The notes: generated by a model not told the origin, from the letters alone. Counted from the first letter of the stretch, positions 43,544 through 53,542 are shown. The stretch is 64,000 nucleotides of DNA from Rhizobiaceae bacterium (GCA_014238155.1 JABABQ010000072.1:1-64000), one strand, 5' to 3'. Translations and numbers: made by a program.

Positions 43544-44296
43544 GTGAATACAGCGCATAGATACGCGCTTTCGGTTACGGGGCTCGTCGGCTTTCTGGTG
43601 TTTTGGGAAGCCATATCGCAAAGCGGGTGGATATCCACCACGCTTCTGCCCCCTCCCAGTTCCATAGCCCCCAGTCTGGTTTCGGAAATCCAGGAAGGTA
43701 TCTGGCATTGGATGGTGTGGGCGAGCTTCCGTCACTATGCGATTGGATTTTTTATTGGTTCGTTTTTGGGCGTGACGCTGGGTGTGCTTGTCGCGTTATT
43801 TCCGAAAGTTGAGGCGTCCCAGGCCTGGCTTGCCCGGGTGCTCAGGCCAATCCCGCCGTTGGCGTGGATACCGTTTGCGATCATTTGGTTCGGTATTTCT
43901 GAGACAGCTGCCGCTTTCATCATTTCTATCGGCATTTTCTGGATAAACTATTTTACCGCCATGGCAGCGGTTCAGGCGGTCGACAAGGACCTGATCGAGG
44001 TTGCGCGTGCTTTCGGGCATCGAACATTTCCGGCGCTGTTGAAAAAAGTCATTTTGCCAGGGGCGGCTCCGGGCATCCTGAGTGGTCTTCGTGCTGGTTT
44101 AGGACAGGGGTGGATGACGGTGGTTGCCGCTGAGCTGTTCGGCATCGAAGGGATAGGCCAGCGCATGATGGAAGCCTCGGGCCTGCTGGCGACAGACGTG
44201 GTGATCCTCTACATGTTCTCAATCGCGCTTCTATATGGGATCAGCGACTACATATTTGTCTCCATTCAAAATAAGATTTTAGCATGGCAAAGGTGA
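43544..44296 (+). CDS. ABC transporter permease, TauC/SsuC type
   Basis: A 250-residue permease with about six helices and the BPD-transporter EAA loop: VQAVDKDLIEVARAFGHRTFPALLKKVILPGAAPGILSGLRAG. The start is GTG 43544, with GGAGGAAATT about 6 bases upstream. It overlaps the ATPase gene by 13 bases. Part of a NitT/TauT-type importer. Confidence 0.93.
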   Translation: MNTAHRYALSVTGLVGFLVFWEAISQSGWISTTLLPPPSSIAPSLVSEIQEGIWHWMVWASFRHYAIGFFIGSFLGVTLGVLVALFPKVEASQAWLARVLRPIPPLAWIPFAIIWFGISETAAAFIISIGIFWINYFTAMAAVQAVDKDLIEVARAFGHRTFPALLKKVILPGAAPGILSGLRAGLGQGWMTVVAAELFGIEGIGQRMMEASGLLATDVVILYMFSIALLYGISDYIFVSIQNKILAWQR

Positions 44297-45054
44297 TCGA
44301 GACCGAAGACCTGTCCGTCGCGTTCGGCGAAGGTGACGGACAAAACATCATATTCCGCCATCTCAACATTTCGGTTGAAGCCGGTGAGTTCGTCACCCTG
44401 GTTGGCGTTTCAGGGGCCGGCAAGTCGACACTGCTTCGTGTCATCGCTGATCTGATTCCACCTTATGAGGGATCGGTTAAGATCGATACACCGCAAGACC
44501 GGGCGCGACGGCGCATTGCCATGGTATTCCAGTCTGCAAATCTGATGCCGTGGCGCAAAATCGGCGACAATGTTGGTTTAGGGCTGGAGGGTATTGAGGT
44601 TTCCCCGGAACAGTGTCGGGAAAGGGTTCGCTCTACGCTCGATCTCGTGGGACTTGGAGACTTCAGCGACCGGTGGCCTTACCAGCTGTCCGGTGGTCAG
44701 CGCCAACGGGTCGGCATTGCCCGTGCACTTGCCGTCGATCCGGACATACTGCTCATGGATGAACCGTTTGGCGCACTGGATGCAATAACCCGAATTGCCC
44801 TTCAGGATGAATTGCTGCGCATCTGGCGAGAGACCAAAAAGTCCGTGCTGTTTGTCACCCACGATATAGAGGAAGCCGTTTACCTCGGCGACCGTGTGCT
44901 GTTGCTGGGCGACCGGCCAGCCCACATTGTCAATGAATACAAGATCGACATTGCCCGCTCCCAGCGTCGCGAAGGTGAGAATTTCATGCGCAAGGTCGAA
45001 GAAGTGAAAGCAGGCCTGGTCGATGCCATGGCACTTTCCGACGGTGCGGCATAA
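44284..45054 (+). CDS. ABC transporter ATP-binding protein, TauB/SsuB type
   Basis: A 256-residue ATPase with all motifs: Walker A VGVSGAGKST, Q-loop MVFQSANLMPW, signature LSGGQRQRVGIARAL, Walker B ILLMDEPFGALD and switch His FVTHDIEEAVYLGDRV. The length and the spacing match SsuB and TauB. It overlaps the permease gene and is followed by the sulfotransferase after 13 bases. Confidence 0.95.
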   Translation: MAKVIETEDLSVAFGEGDGQNIIFRHLNISVEAGEFVTLVGVSGAGKSTLLRVIADLIPPYEGSVKIDTPQDRARRRIAMVFQSANLMPWRKIGDNVGLGLEGIEVSPEQCRERVRSTLDLVGLGDFSDRWPYQLSGGQRQRVGIARALAVDPDILLMDEPFGALDAITRIALQDELLRIWRETKKSVLFVTHDIEEAVYLGDRVLLLGDRPAHIVNEYKIDIARSQRREGENFMRKVEEVKAGLVDAMALSDGAA

Positions 45055-45067
45055 TGGGGGTGCACTC

Positions 45068-46228
45068 ATGGCAATAGCACTTGCAGAACGGCCGGTATTT
45101 GTCATTGGTTCGGAACGTTCTGGTACCACGCTGGTGATGGCAATCCTGGGCTGCCATCCCCGTATCGCAGTGCCCGAGGTCACATGGTACTACCCGCGCT
45201 TTAAACCCTATCTTCACACCTTTGGAGACCTGGGTGACAAGGATAATTTCAAGACACTGGCGCATGAAATGGCGCATGGACTTCGCGTCCCCTATTGGCG
45301 CATGGATGTCGATCGGGACACATTCGGGGATAAAATTACCAAACGTGCAATGGAAATCGAACAAAGTTTCGCGGGTGTTTTCGCCGCCATGTTCGAGACC
45401 TATGCAGTCCATGAGGACAAACCCCGATGGGGCGAAAAGACGCCCTACAATATATTCTATCTGGACAGTATTCTTGAAGATTTTCCCAACGCTCAATTTG
45501 TCTACATTTATCGGGACGGTCGCGACGCAAGCGCCGAATTTCTGGATTCGGCCTTTGGTCCAACGAACATCTACAGTGCCGCCCGGATTTGGAAGGATGG
45601 GCAACAAGCTGCGCTGGAATTTCGCAACAAGTTGAGCGACGATCAGTGGTTCAATATCAAGTATGAAGAACTGGTTCTGGAACCGGTCGATCATCTGCGG
45701 CGACTTTGTGCATTTTTGGGCGAAGAATACACAGACAGATTAATGGCATTCCACACCACGCCAACAGCAAAGAGACGCGGCGCGACGAAGGATAACTGGG
45801 CGTTGGCACACCCAATAACCGATCGTCACGTTGGTATATACCGCCAACAGCTTAGTCTTCGCGATCAAAAGATTATGGCGTGGGTTGCCGGCGACATGCT
45901 GCATGAACTGGGGTATGAGAATATTCCCGAACCCCTGGAACTAGATGCGCAGCAGACCGAACTGGCGTTCGAAATGGACGGCCGCTATCGCGCCGCAGAG
46001 CTGGATTCGCCGGGTGGTTGGATTGTTTTTGAAAATTATAATGATGGCCTCGTGGATGCCCGGGAAGCGCGCCGCAAAGATGGCATTTGGTCGACGCCGC
46101 CCAATCCCGCGCCGTTTCCAATCGGTCACGTTTACGAAGAGTATTATTCGGGCTTGCGCGCGTCGCGAAAATGGAAAGATCATTTCAATATCAGGCGCGA
46201 TGCACCGGCCGGCAAAAGCCTGTTGTAG
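45068..46228 (+). CDS. Sulfotransferase family protein
   Basis: A 386-residue cytosolic protein with the PAPS-dependent sulfotransferase core: the 5'-phosphosulfate-binding loop VIGSERSGTTLVMAILGCH at the N-terminus and the 3'-phosphate site VYIYRDGRDASAEFLDSAF near residue 150, followed by KYEELVLEP. Residues beyond about 285 (AFEMDGRYRAAELDSPGGW...) form an extra ~100-residue C-terminal piece I do not recognise. Start at ATG 45068. It lies right behind a sulfonate-type importer and in the same locus as Sat, so it may sulfate a metabolite or lipid. No APS kinase is in the window, so PAPS must come from elsewhere. Confidence 0.82.
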   Translation: MAIALAERPVFVIGSERSGTTLVMAILGCHPRIAVPEVTWYYPRFKPYLHTFGDLGDKDNFKTLAHEMAHGLRVPYWRMDVDRDTFGDKITKRAMEIEQSFAGVFAAMFETYAVHEDKPRWGEKTPYNIFYLDSILEDFPNAQFVYIYRDGRDASAEFLDSAFGPTNIYSAARIWKDGQQAALEFRNKLSDDQWFNIKYEELVLEPVDHLRRLCAFLGEEYTDRLMAFHTTPTAKRRGATKDNWALAHPITDRHVGIYRQQLSLRDQKIMAWVAGDMLHELGYENIPEPLELDAQQTELAFEMDGRYRAAELDSPGGWIVFENYNDGLVDAREARRKDGIWSTPPNPAPFPIGHVYEEYYSGLRASRKWKDHFNIRRDAPAGKSLL

Positions 46229-46476
46229 AGCGAGCTCGACCACCGTATTTGTCCAACATTTGCAACCTGTTGAACCACCGCCACCGCCAGGCCGGAACTG
46301 CCCCTGTTTAAACCCACATCCGGTTCTCATTGAGGCTGATTTTTGGTGCAATTTTACGGATGATCTTCCTCCCATCTCTGGACAAGTCCAGCAAATTTCC
46401 TCTGTGCTAAGATTTCAGAAACCTGTACCGTTGATTCCAAATTGGGGTTTTAACCTCAAGCCAGGGATTGCACGTA

Positions 46477-47640
46477 ATGAATGTAACAGAACAACAAATA
46501 CTTGACAGACTTGCCAAGGTAAAAGGGCCCGACCTGTCAGACAATATAGTGTCACTGGGCATGGTCAGCGGGGTGCTGGTAGACAATGGCAAGGTGATCT
46601 TCTCAATCAACGTCCCTGCAGAGCGGGCTCAGGAACTGGAACCATTGCGCCTGGCTGCTGAGCAGAGCGTCAACAAGCTCGATGGTGTGGATCACGTCAT
46701 TGCGGTGCTGACCGGAGAGCGCAAAGCCGGCGATGTGTCACCGGTCCGACCGGCACCAACGTTTGATCAGGCCTCCGCGATACCCCCGCCGATGCAAGCG
46801 CAGGCAAGTAAGGCCGCAGCCGAAATACCCAACCAAAAAGCCGGGGTCCCCGGCATCAAGTCGATTATTGCGGTTGCGTCCGGAAAGGGTGGGGTCGGCA
46901 AGTCAACAACCTCGGTCAATCTGGCGCTGGGCCTTCTCAAGATTGGATTGAAAGTCGGTATTCTGGATGCGGATATATACGGTCCATCAATGCCACGATT
47001 GCTCGGCATTTCTGATCGACCAAGTGCCAATGGGCGGATACTTAATCCATTGGAAAGCTACGGGCTCAAAGTGATGTCCATGGGATTTCTGGTGGAAGAG
47101 GAAACACCGATGATCTGGCGTGGTCCCATGGTCATTTCGGCCTTGACCCAGATGTTACGCGAGGTCGCATGGGGCGAGCTGGACGTCTTGATCGTGGATA
47201 TGCCTCCAGGAACCGGAGATGCACAATTGACGATGGCGCAACAGGTGCCGTTGGCAGGTGCGGTCATCGTATCAACGCCTCAGGACATCGCTCTCATAGA
47301 TGCTCGAAAGGGGCTCAACATGTTTCGCAAGGTGGAAGTTCCAATTCTGGGCCTTATCGAGAACATGAGCACCTTTATCTGCCCGAGCTGCGGGGAGCGT
47401 TCAGACATATTTGGTCATGGCGGGGCCCGAAAGGAAGCAGAAAGTGTTGGAGTGCCATTTCTCGGGGAAATACCGCTTCATATCGATATCAGAAGCAATT
47501 CCGACGGTGGCACGCCGATAACGGTATCAGCCCCCGACAGTCCCCACGCCAAAATATATTGCACAATGGCCGGGCAGATAATCGAGCGAATTCGGGTCGA
47601 AAATGACGCTGCGGCAAAGCCGCAAATTATTTTTGAATAA
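46477..47640 (+). CDS. Mrp/NBP35-family Fe-S carrier ATPase
   Basis: A 387-residue protein: an N-terminal DUF59/MIP18-like domain (TEQQILDRLAKVKGPDLSDN to about residue 90), then a P-loop ATPase (VASGKGGVGKSTTSVNLALGL, deviant Walker A) and CPSC in ENMSTFICPSCGERSDIFG, the cluster-binding CxxC of Mrp/ApbC. It probably delivers 4Fe-4S clusters to apo-proteins such as the formate dehydrogenase downstream. The ATG at 46477 is preferred to an earlier TTG. It heads the formate dehydrogenase locus, 76 bases before the TorD-like gene. Confidence 0.93.
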   Translation: MNVTEQQILDRLAKVKGPDLSDNIVSLGMVSGVLVDNGKVIFSINVPAERAQELEPLRLAAEQSVNKLDGVDHVIAVLTGERKAGDVSPVRPAPTFDQASAIPPPMQAQASKAAAEIPNQKAGVPGIKSIIAVASGKGGVGKSTTSVNLALGLLKIGLKVGILDADIYGPSMPRLLGISDRPSANGRILNPLESYGLKVMSMGFLVEEETPMIWRGPMVISALTQMLREVAWGELDVLIVDMPPGTGDAQLTMAQQVPLAGAVIVSTPQDIALIDARKGLNMFRKVEVPILGLIENMSTFICPSCGERSDIFGHGGARKEAESVGVPFLGEIPLHIDIRSNSDGGTPITVSAPDSPHAKIYCTMAGQIIERIRVENDAAAKPQIIFE

Positions 47641-47715
47641 GTTATCAACTGATCAACAATCTCTTGTAAAATTCGCAAATCCGGTATCTACTCAGATTCA
47701 GGAGGAGTCCGTTCA

Positions 47716-48321
47716 TTGCGGAATCAAGCTGAATCTTTAGGTCTGGCAGCAGAAGATCAGATGCGAGCGGATGTTTATTTGCTCGTTGGCAGTTTGTTGT
47801 TCGATGTGCCGAGGGAAAAAACTCTCAAAAAATTACAGACTCTGAGCGGCGATGAATCCGAAATGGGGCGCGCTTTTGACGCTTTGTCCAAACTTGCTGC
47901 GGCCACCAATGTCGCTACAGCCCGCCGAGAATATGAAGATTTGTTCATCGGTATGGGTCGTGGTGAATTGCTGCCTTTTGGATCCTATTACCTGACCGGG
48001 TTTCTCAACGAGAAGCCGCTTGCCAAATTGCGCAAGTCGATGACTGATCTGGGCATCGCACGCAGCGAAGAAGTCAACGAGCCGGAAGACCATATAGGGT
48101 CACTTTTTGAAATGATGGCCGGCCTTATTGTTGGACGCTATGGTGTGCCGCTCGACATAGTCGGGCAAAGGGAATTTTTCGCCGTTCATATTGAACCTTG
48201 GGCGGGGCACTTTTTTAAAGATTTGGAAGCTGCGGAACTGAGTCGGTTATATCAGCCGATCGGGACCATCGGGCGGCTTTTTGTGGAAATTGAAACGGAC
48301 GCGTTCTCGATGGGGTCGTGA
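47716..48321 (+). CDS. TorD-family molybdoenzyme chaperone
   Basis: A 201-residue helical chaperone of the TorD/DmsD/NarJ superfamily: ADVYLLVGSLLFDVPREKTL, EYEDLFIGMGRGELLPFGSYYLTGFLNEKPLAKLR and EPEDHIGSLFEMMAGLIVG carry the family's conserved region (Y-x-x-LF, PxxSxY and ExxDHI). It should guard the Tat-exported formate dehydrogenase alpha subunit and help molybdenum or tungsten cofactor loading. The start is TTG 47716 with AGGAGGAG 8 bases upstream, a clear choice despite the rare codon. Confidence 0.92.
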   Translation: MRNQAESLGLAAEDQMRADVYLLVGSLLFDVPREKTLKKLQTLSGDESEMGRAFDALSKLAAATNVATARREYEDLFIGMGRGELLPFGSYYLTGFLNEKPLAKLRKSMTDLGIARSEEVNEPEDHIGSLFEMMAGLIVGRYGVPLDIVGQREFFAVHIEPWAGHFFKDLEAAELSRLYQPIGTIGRLFVEIETDAFSMGS

Positions 48322-48419
48322 TCGTTTTAAAATGATGCGGGTTCTGCCCCCGCATCTGGTGAGACTGGAGAACCATGCTTTTGTCTCGCTCATGGACCGG
48401 CAGATTGGAGGAGGGCCAA

Positions 48420-48611
48420 ATGGCCAATGATGAAAAAAGCGTCGAAGCGAGACGCGACTTTCTGAAGCTTGCAAGTCTCGGGACCGTCTTAGGTGGTGCC
48501 GCAATTGCAACCGGTGGAAGCGCGCAAGCGTCGCAAACGATCGACGAGACCGGAACCGGTTATCGCGAAACGGCTCATGTAAAGACCTATTACGAATCAA
48601 CCCGGTTTTAG
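48420..48611 (+). CDS. Formate dehydrogenase-region Tat-target small protein
   Basis: A 63-residue protein with a twin-arginine signal (EARRDFLKLASLGTVLGGAA) and a short mature tail QASQTIDETGTGYRETAHVKTYYESTRF. It matches the small Tat-target family found between fdh chaperone and alpha-subunit genes in proteobacteria. Role unknown. The ATG at 48420 follows GGAGGAGGG. An earlier in-frame ATG would add 15 residues before the signal. Confidence 0.85.
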   Translation: MANDEKSVEARRDFLKLASLGTVLGGAAIATGGSAQASQTIDETGTGYRETAHVKTYYESTRF

Positions 48612-48674
48612 TATCGATCACCGGTTGGATAATTAACGCGCATCCGTTCAGGGGCGCATCTGGAGGAGAAGTTC

Positions 48675-51581
48675 ATGCTTAGGAAGAAGGTAGGAAGGGT
48701 TGCTAGAGGCCCCGGACTGTCATCGACCGCAGGTTCAGCACTTGGCTCGATTACGAATGCGGCGATGGATCGCCGAGATTTTTTGAAAAGTTCCGGCTTG
48801 GCAGTTGGCGGCCTCGCAGCCATCAGCGCTGCGACAGTGGGCACGGCAACCACGGCGGAAGCCGCTGGCACAGCAGGCGGCAAAGTTGATGTCGTGAAGT
48901 CCGTGTGTACGCACTGTTCGGTTGGATGTACGGTCCTGGCTGAAGTGCAGGACGGGGTTTGGGTCGGTCAGGAACCGGCTTTTGATTCGCCATTTAACCT
49001 GGGTGCGCATTGTGCCAAAGGGGCAGCGGTGCGCGAACACGCCCACGGCGAACGCCGCTTGAAATATCCCATGAAACTGGTTTCGGGAAAATGGGAGCGC
49101 TTGTCCTGGGATGACGCTATCAATGAAATCGGCGATAGCATGATGAAAATTCGCGAAGAGAGCGGACCGGATTCGGTCTATTGGCTCGGTTCAGCGAAAC
49201 ACAGTAACGAACAGGCCTATCTGTTCCGCAAGTTTGCCGCCTATTGGGGCACAAACAATGTCGATCACCAGGCCCGAATATGTCACTCAACCACAGTTGC
49301 CGGTGTTGCAAACACCTGGGGCTATGGTGCGATGACGAATTCGTACAATGACATTCACAACTCCAAGGCGATTTTCCTGATTGGTTCCAATCCGGCAGAA
49401 GCGCATCCGGTATCGTTGCTTCATCTGTTGAAGGCCAAGGAATCCAACAATGCTCCGATGATCGTCTGCGACCCGCGTTTTACGCGAACTGCTGCTCATG
49501 CGGATGAATATGTTCGGTTCCGTCCAGGTACCGATGTTGCCCTGATCTGGGGTATTTTGTGGCATATTTTTGAAAATGGCTGGGAAGACAGAGAATTTAT
49601 TCGCCAGCGCGTCTGGGGCATGGATCAGATCAAGGCTGAAGTGGCCAAATGGGATCCCAAGGAAGTTGAGCATGTGGCCGGCGTTCCCGGTTCTCAGCTC
49701 AAACGTGTGGCACGCCTGATGGCGCAGAACCGTCCCGGCACCGTTATCTGGTGCATGGGTGGTACGCAGCATACCAACGGCAACAACAATACGCGGGCTT
49801 ACTGCGTGCTGCAGTTGGCTCTCGGCAATATGGGCAAGGCCGGTGGCGGAACCAATATTTTCCGCGGTCATGACAATGTGCAGGGCGCAACCGATTTCGG
49901 TGTGTTGTCTCATACCTTGCCCGGTTACTACGGCCTGAAAGCGGGCTCATGGGCTCACTGGGCCCGAGTTTGGGAGACCGATATTGGTTACCTGAAGGAC
50001 CGTTTTGCGAAAGTCACCGGTGCGGACGGCAAAGAAAAGAACCTGATGAACGTGACCGGTATTCCGGTTTCGCGCTGGATTGACGGTGTGCTGGAAGATC
50101 CGGCCAATATGGACAATCCCAACAAGGTTCGCGGAATGGTGTTTTGGGGCCACGCACCAAACTCCCAGACCCGCATGAAGGAAATGGCGAAAGCCATGGA
50201 GATGCTCGACGTTATGGTCGTGATTGATCCATATCCTACTGTATCCGCAGTGATGTCGGATAAAAAGGACGGCGTCTATCTGTTGCCGGCCTGTACGCAG
50301 TTTGAAACCTATGGTTCGGTGACGGCTTCAAACCGTTCGCTGCAATGGCGCGACAAGGTTGTCGATCCGCTATTTGAATCGCTGCCAGATCATACGATCA
50401 TGTACAAATTCGCCAAGAAGTTTGGCTTCGACGGCGAAATGTTCAAAAACATCAAGGTCGACAACGACGAACCTCTGGTTGAAGACATTACCCGGGAATT
50501 CAACCGGGGTATGTGGACAATCGGATATACTGGTCAGTCGCCGGAACGCATTCGTGCGCATATGGCGAACCAGCATACGTTCGACAAAACCTCGCTGCAG
50601 GCCCGCGGGGGTCCCGTTGATGGAGAATATTACGGCATGCCGTGGCCGTGCTGGGGAACTGCTGACATGAAGCATCCCGGTACGCCGATTCTTTATGATC
50701 CGTCCAAATCTGTGGCCGAGGGTGGCCTGACATTCCGCGCCCGCTTCGGTGTGGAACGGGATGGTGACAATCTGTTGGCCGAGGATTCCTGGTCGGTGGA
50801 TTCAGAGATTCAGGACGGTTATCCGGAATTTACCATGGCCATGCTTTCCAAGCTTGGCTGGGATGGCGATCTGACAGCGGACGAGAAAGCAGCCATCGAT
50901 AAGGTTGCCGGAGAGAAGACCAATTGGAAAACCGACCTTTCAGGTGGTATCCAGCGTGTCGCCATCGAACATGGCTGTGCCCCATTCGGCAACGCCAAAG
51001 CCCGAGCGGTGGTCTGGACCTTCCCGGATCCGGTACCGCTGCACCGCGAGCCGCTCTATACGCCGCGGCGGGATCTGCTCGACAAATACGCCACCTACGA
51101 AGACAAGAAGTTCTACCGTCTTCCAACGGCTTACGCGTCGATCCAGAAAAACGATTTCTCCAAGAGTCATCCGCTCATCTTAACATCCGGCCGGTTGGTC
51201 GAATATGAAGGTGGTGGCGATGAGTCTCGCTCAAACCCATGGCTGGCTGAATTGCAGCAAGACATGTTCGTTGAGATCAATCCGTCGGATGCCAATGACC
51301 TCGGCGTTCGCAACGGTGAACAGGTCTGGGTAGAAGGTGCAGAAGGAGCTCGGGTTAAAGTGATGGCCATGACGACTGATCGGGTCGGCAGAGGCGTTGT
51401 CTTCATGCCGTTCCACTTCGGTGGACATATGGAAGGTAAGGATCTGCGGGATAGATATCCCAAAGGTGCGGACCCCTATGTGCTTGGAGAATCTTCAAAC
51501 ACTGCACAGACTTACGGGTACGATTCAGTGACCCAAATGCAGGAATCTAAAACAACGCTTTGCAAAATTGAGCGGGCATAA
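48675..51581 (+). CDS. fdhA: Periplasmic formate dehydrogenase alpha subunit (Cys form)
   Basis: A 968-residue Mo/W-bis-PGD enzyme that oxidises formate to CO2. The Tat signal begins at residue 31 (MDRRDFLKSSGLAVGGLAA) after a basic leader. The first 4Fe-4S site is VCTHCSVGCTVLAE; the active-site motif ARICHSTTVAGV has Cys as metal ligand (not selenocysteine) followed by the catalytic His. SWAHWARVWETD and GDESRSNPWLAELQQDMFVEI close the protein. It is of normal length for NAD-independent FDH-N/O types. GGAGGAGA precedes the ATG. Tungsten use is possible because tupA lies at the end of the locus. Confidence 0.96.
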   Translation: MLRKKVGRVARGPGLSSTAGSALGSITNAAMDRRDFLKSSGLAVGGLAAISAATVGTATTAEAAGTAGGKVDVVKSVCTHCSVGCTVLAEVQDGVWVGQEPAFDSPFNLGAHCAKGAAVREHAHGERRLKYPMKLVSGKWERLSWDDAINEIGDSMMKIREESGPDSVYWLGSAKHSNEQAYLFRKFAAYWGTNNVDHQARICHSTTVAGVANTWGYGAMTNSYNDIHNSKAIFLIGSNPAEAHPVSLLHLLKAKESNNAPMIVCDPRFTRTAAHADEYVRFRPGTDVALIWGILWHIFENGWEDREFIRQRVWGMDQIKAEVAKWDPKEVEHVAGVPGSQLKRVARLMAQNRPGTVIWCMGGTQHTNGNNNTRAYCVLQLALGNMGKAGGGTNIFRGHDNVQGATDFGVLSHTLPGYYGLKAGSWAHWARVWETDIGYLKDRFAKVTGADGKEKNLMNVTGIPVSRWIDGVLEDPANMDNPNKVRGMVFWGHAPNSQTRMKEMAKAMEMLDVMVVIDPYPTVSAVMSDKKDGVYLLPACTQFETYGSVTASNRSLQWRDKVVDPLFESLPDHTIMYKFAKKFGFDGEMFKNIKVDNDEPLVEDITREFNRGMWTIGYTGQSPERIRAHMANQHTFDKTSLQARGGPVDGEYYGMPWPCWGTADMKHPGTPILYDPSKSVAEGGLTFRARFGVERDGDNLLAEDSWSVDSEIQDGYPEFTMAMLSKLGWDGDLTADEKAAIDKVAGEKTNWKTDLSGGIQRVAIEHGCAPFGNAKARAVVWTFPDPVPLHREPLYTPRRDLLDKYATYEDKKFYRLPTAYASIQKNDFSKSHPLILTSGRLVEYEGGGDESRSNPWLAELQQDMFVEINPSDANDLGVRNGEQVWVEGAEGARVKVMAMTTDRVGRGVVFMPFHFGGHMEGKDLRDRYPKGADPYVLGESSNTAQTYGYDSVTQMQESKTTLCKIERA

Positions 51582-51593
51582 GGGAGATCTATT

Positions 51594-52190
51594 ATGGCTA
51601 GAATGAAGTTCCTTTGTGATGCTGAACGGTGCATCGAATGTAATGCCTGTGTGACGGCATGTAAGAACGAACATGAAGTTCCGTGGGGAGTAAATCGCCG
51701 CCGGGTTGTGACCATCAACGATGGTAAGCCGGGCGAGCGGTCAATTTCCGTGGCCTGCATGCACTGTTCTGATGCTCCATGCCGGGCGGTCTGTCCTGTC
51801 GATTGCTTCTACGACACCGAAGAAGGTGTTGTGTTGCACTCCAAGGATCTGTGCATCGGCTGCGGTTACTGCTTCTATGCATGTCCGTTTGGTGCGCCTC
51901 AGTTCCCGCAGGCATCCAATTTCGGGTCACGCGGCAAGATGGACAAATGCACATTCTGTGCAGGCGGTCCTGAGGAAGATAATTCCGCTGCCGAGTTCCA
52001 GAAATATGGACGAAACCGTCTTGCAGAAGGCAAGTTGCCACTTTGCGCCGAGATGTGTTCGACCAAGGCTCTGCTGGCTGGCGACGGCGATGTTGTATCG
52101 GCGATCTATCGTGAGCGGGTTGTGTCGCGTGGCTTTGGCGCTGGTGCCTGGGGTTGGGGCACGGCCTACGAATCCAAAACCGGTGGCTGA
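51594..52190 (+). CDS. fdhB: Formate dehydrogenase beta subunit (four 4Fe-4S)
   Basis: A 198-residue polyferredoxin: CIECNACVTACKNEH, CMHCSDAPCRAVCPVDC, CIGCGYCFYACPFGAPQF and CTFCAGGPEEDNSA with LCAEMC, sixteen cysteines for four clusters. It has no signal peptide and should be carried across the membrane with FdhA by the Tat route. It lies 12 bases after fdhA. Confidence 0.95.
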   Translation: MARMKFLCDAERCIECNACVTACKNEHEVPWGVNRRRVVTINDGKPGERSISVACMHCSDAPCRAVCPVDCFYDTEEGVVLHSKDLCIGCGYCFYACPFGAPQFPQASNFGSRGKMDKCTFCAGGPEEDNSAAEFQKYGRNRLAEGKLPLCAEMCSTKALLAGDGDVVSAIYRERVVSRGFGAGAWGWGTAYESKTGG

Positions 52191-52351
52191 TCTGTTGCAC
52201 GGCAACGCGTCAGCGTTGGCACTACAATGAACAATGATGAGGCGGCCCAATTCAGCTGGTCGCCTCATTTGCTTTGATGAGTTTGCGTCGATAATGAGAG
52301 AGTCTGCAGTCTGGGGTCCTGATCCCGGGCCGTGGCTTCTGGAGAGGTTTA

Positions 52352-53542
52352 ATGACCGCATTGCAATCCGTGTTACGCCCAGTTTTGGGATTGATTTTGC
52401 TGTTCCTGTTGGCGGTTGCGGTGGACGGTTCATCAAATGCAGTATTTGCGCAGGCTTCGGGTATCGAAAAACCGGTTTCCGGATCAACACCTGGCGGGGT
52501 GAATGAGGGAACATCATCGGATGCCGAGCTTTGGCGGCAAATTCGTCAGGGAAAATCCGGTACCGTAGTTGGGGGCAACAAGTCTTCCGGTCTGATGATC
52601 CAGTCAGCTGGTCAGGATTGGCGTTTGATCAGAAACGGACCATTGCCCCGATATTCAGCCTGGGCCATTCTTGGAACATTGTTGCTGCTCTGCCTGTTCT
52701 TTGCTGTGCGGGGTCGCATCCGGATTGATCATGGTCCGTCTGGAAAGACCATGAAACGGTTTTCAGCCATCGAACGGGCCGGGCATTGGCTCCTGGCCTC
52801 CAGTTTCATCCTACTGGCGTTGACCGGCTTGAATCTGATTTTTGGTAAATTGCTGTTACTTCCACTTATTGGAAAGGATGTTTTCGCCAACATCACCGTG
52901 TTCGGCAAATATATTCACAACTATGTCGGATTCGCTTTCATGCTGGGCCTGGCCATGATCACTGTTATGTGGGTGGCCCACAACATTCCCAATTGGAACG
53001 ATATTAAATGGCTGCTGCGTGGTGGCGGCATGCTGGGCGGCGGCCATCCACCGGCGAAAAAATTCAACGCCGGACAAAAAATCATATTCTGGGTGGTCAT
53101 TCTGTGCGGCGTTTCGATATCAATATCTGGCTGGGCTTTGATGAATCCGTTTTCAACCCAGATGTTCGCTGACACCTTCAGCCTGAGCAACAATCTGTTT
53201 GGCACCGCCTTTGCCACAGATATTTCGCCGATCCAGGAACAGCAATATCAATCGCTTTGGCATGCCGTGATGGCGGTATTTATGATCGTGATTATCCTGG
53301 CCCATATCTATATAGGCTCGGTCGGCATGGAAGGCGCCTTGAGTGCCATGACAACCGGCGATGTGGACACCAATTGGGCCCGTGAACATCATTCCCTGTG
53401 GGTGGAGGAGGAGGAAGCCAGGTCTGCGTCGCAGTCAAATACCGCCCAGGTTTCGTTGGCAGCAACTGCGCAGGACACGACCTCTGAGCCGGCTGCCAAT
53501 CCTGTCACATCATCACCGGCCAGCGGTGGGGCACGGGATTAA
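52352..53542 (+). CDS. fdhC: Formate dehydrogenase gamma subunit (cytochrome b)
   Basis: A 396-residue quinone-side subunit. An N-terminal signal-like segment and a ~75-residue periplasmic stretch precede five membrane helices. The haem-bearing core is homologous to FdoI/FdnI: FSAIERAGHWLLASSFILLALTGLNL, GKYIHNYVGFAFMLGLAMITVMW, and the C-terminal SLWHAVMAVFMIVIILAHIYIGSVGMEGAL with further histidines. The extended alanine/serine-rich tail is unusual. It follows fdhB after 161 bases without an obvious gene between. Confidence 0.93.
   Translation: MTALQSVLRPVLGLILLFLLAVAVDGSSNAVFAQASGIEKPVSGSTPGGVNEGTSSDAELWRQIRQGKSGTVVGGNKSSGLMIQSAGQDWRLIRNGPLPRYSAWAILGTLLLLCLFFAVRGRIRIDHGPSGKTMKRFSAIERAGHWLLASSFILLALTGLNLIFGKLLLLPLIGKDVFANITVFGKYIHNYVGFAFMLGLAMITVMWVAHNIPNWNDIKWLLRGGGMLGGGHPPAKKFNAGQKIIFWVVILCGVSISISGWALMNPFSTQMFADTFSLSNNLFGTAFATDISPIQEQQYQSLWHAVMAVFMIVIILAHIYIGSVGMEGALSAMTTGDVDTNWAREHHSLWVEEEEARSASQSNTAQVSLAATAQDTTSEPAANPVTSSPASGGARD

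Noticed and set aside
47641-47715. TTATCAACTGATCAAC before the TorD-like gene as an FNR box
   Set aside because: The half-sites are separated by five bases and the left half does not match TTGAT.
48375-48419. Earlier ATG for the Tat-target small protein
   Set aside because: The later ATG at 48420 has the better ribosome binding site and places the twin-arginine motif at the usual distance.
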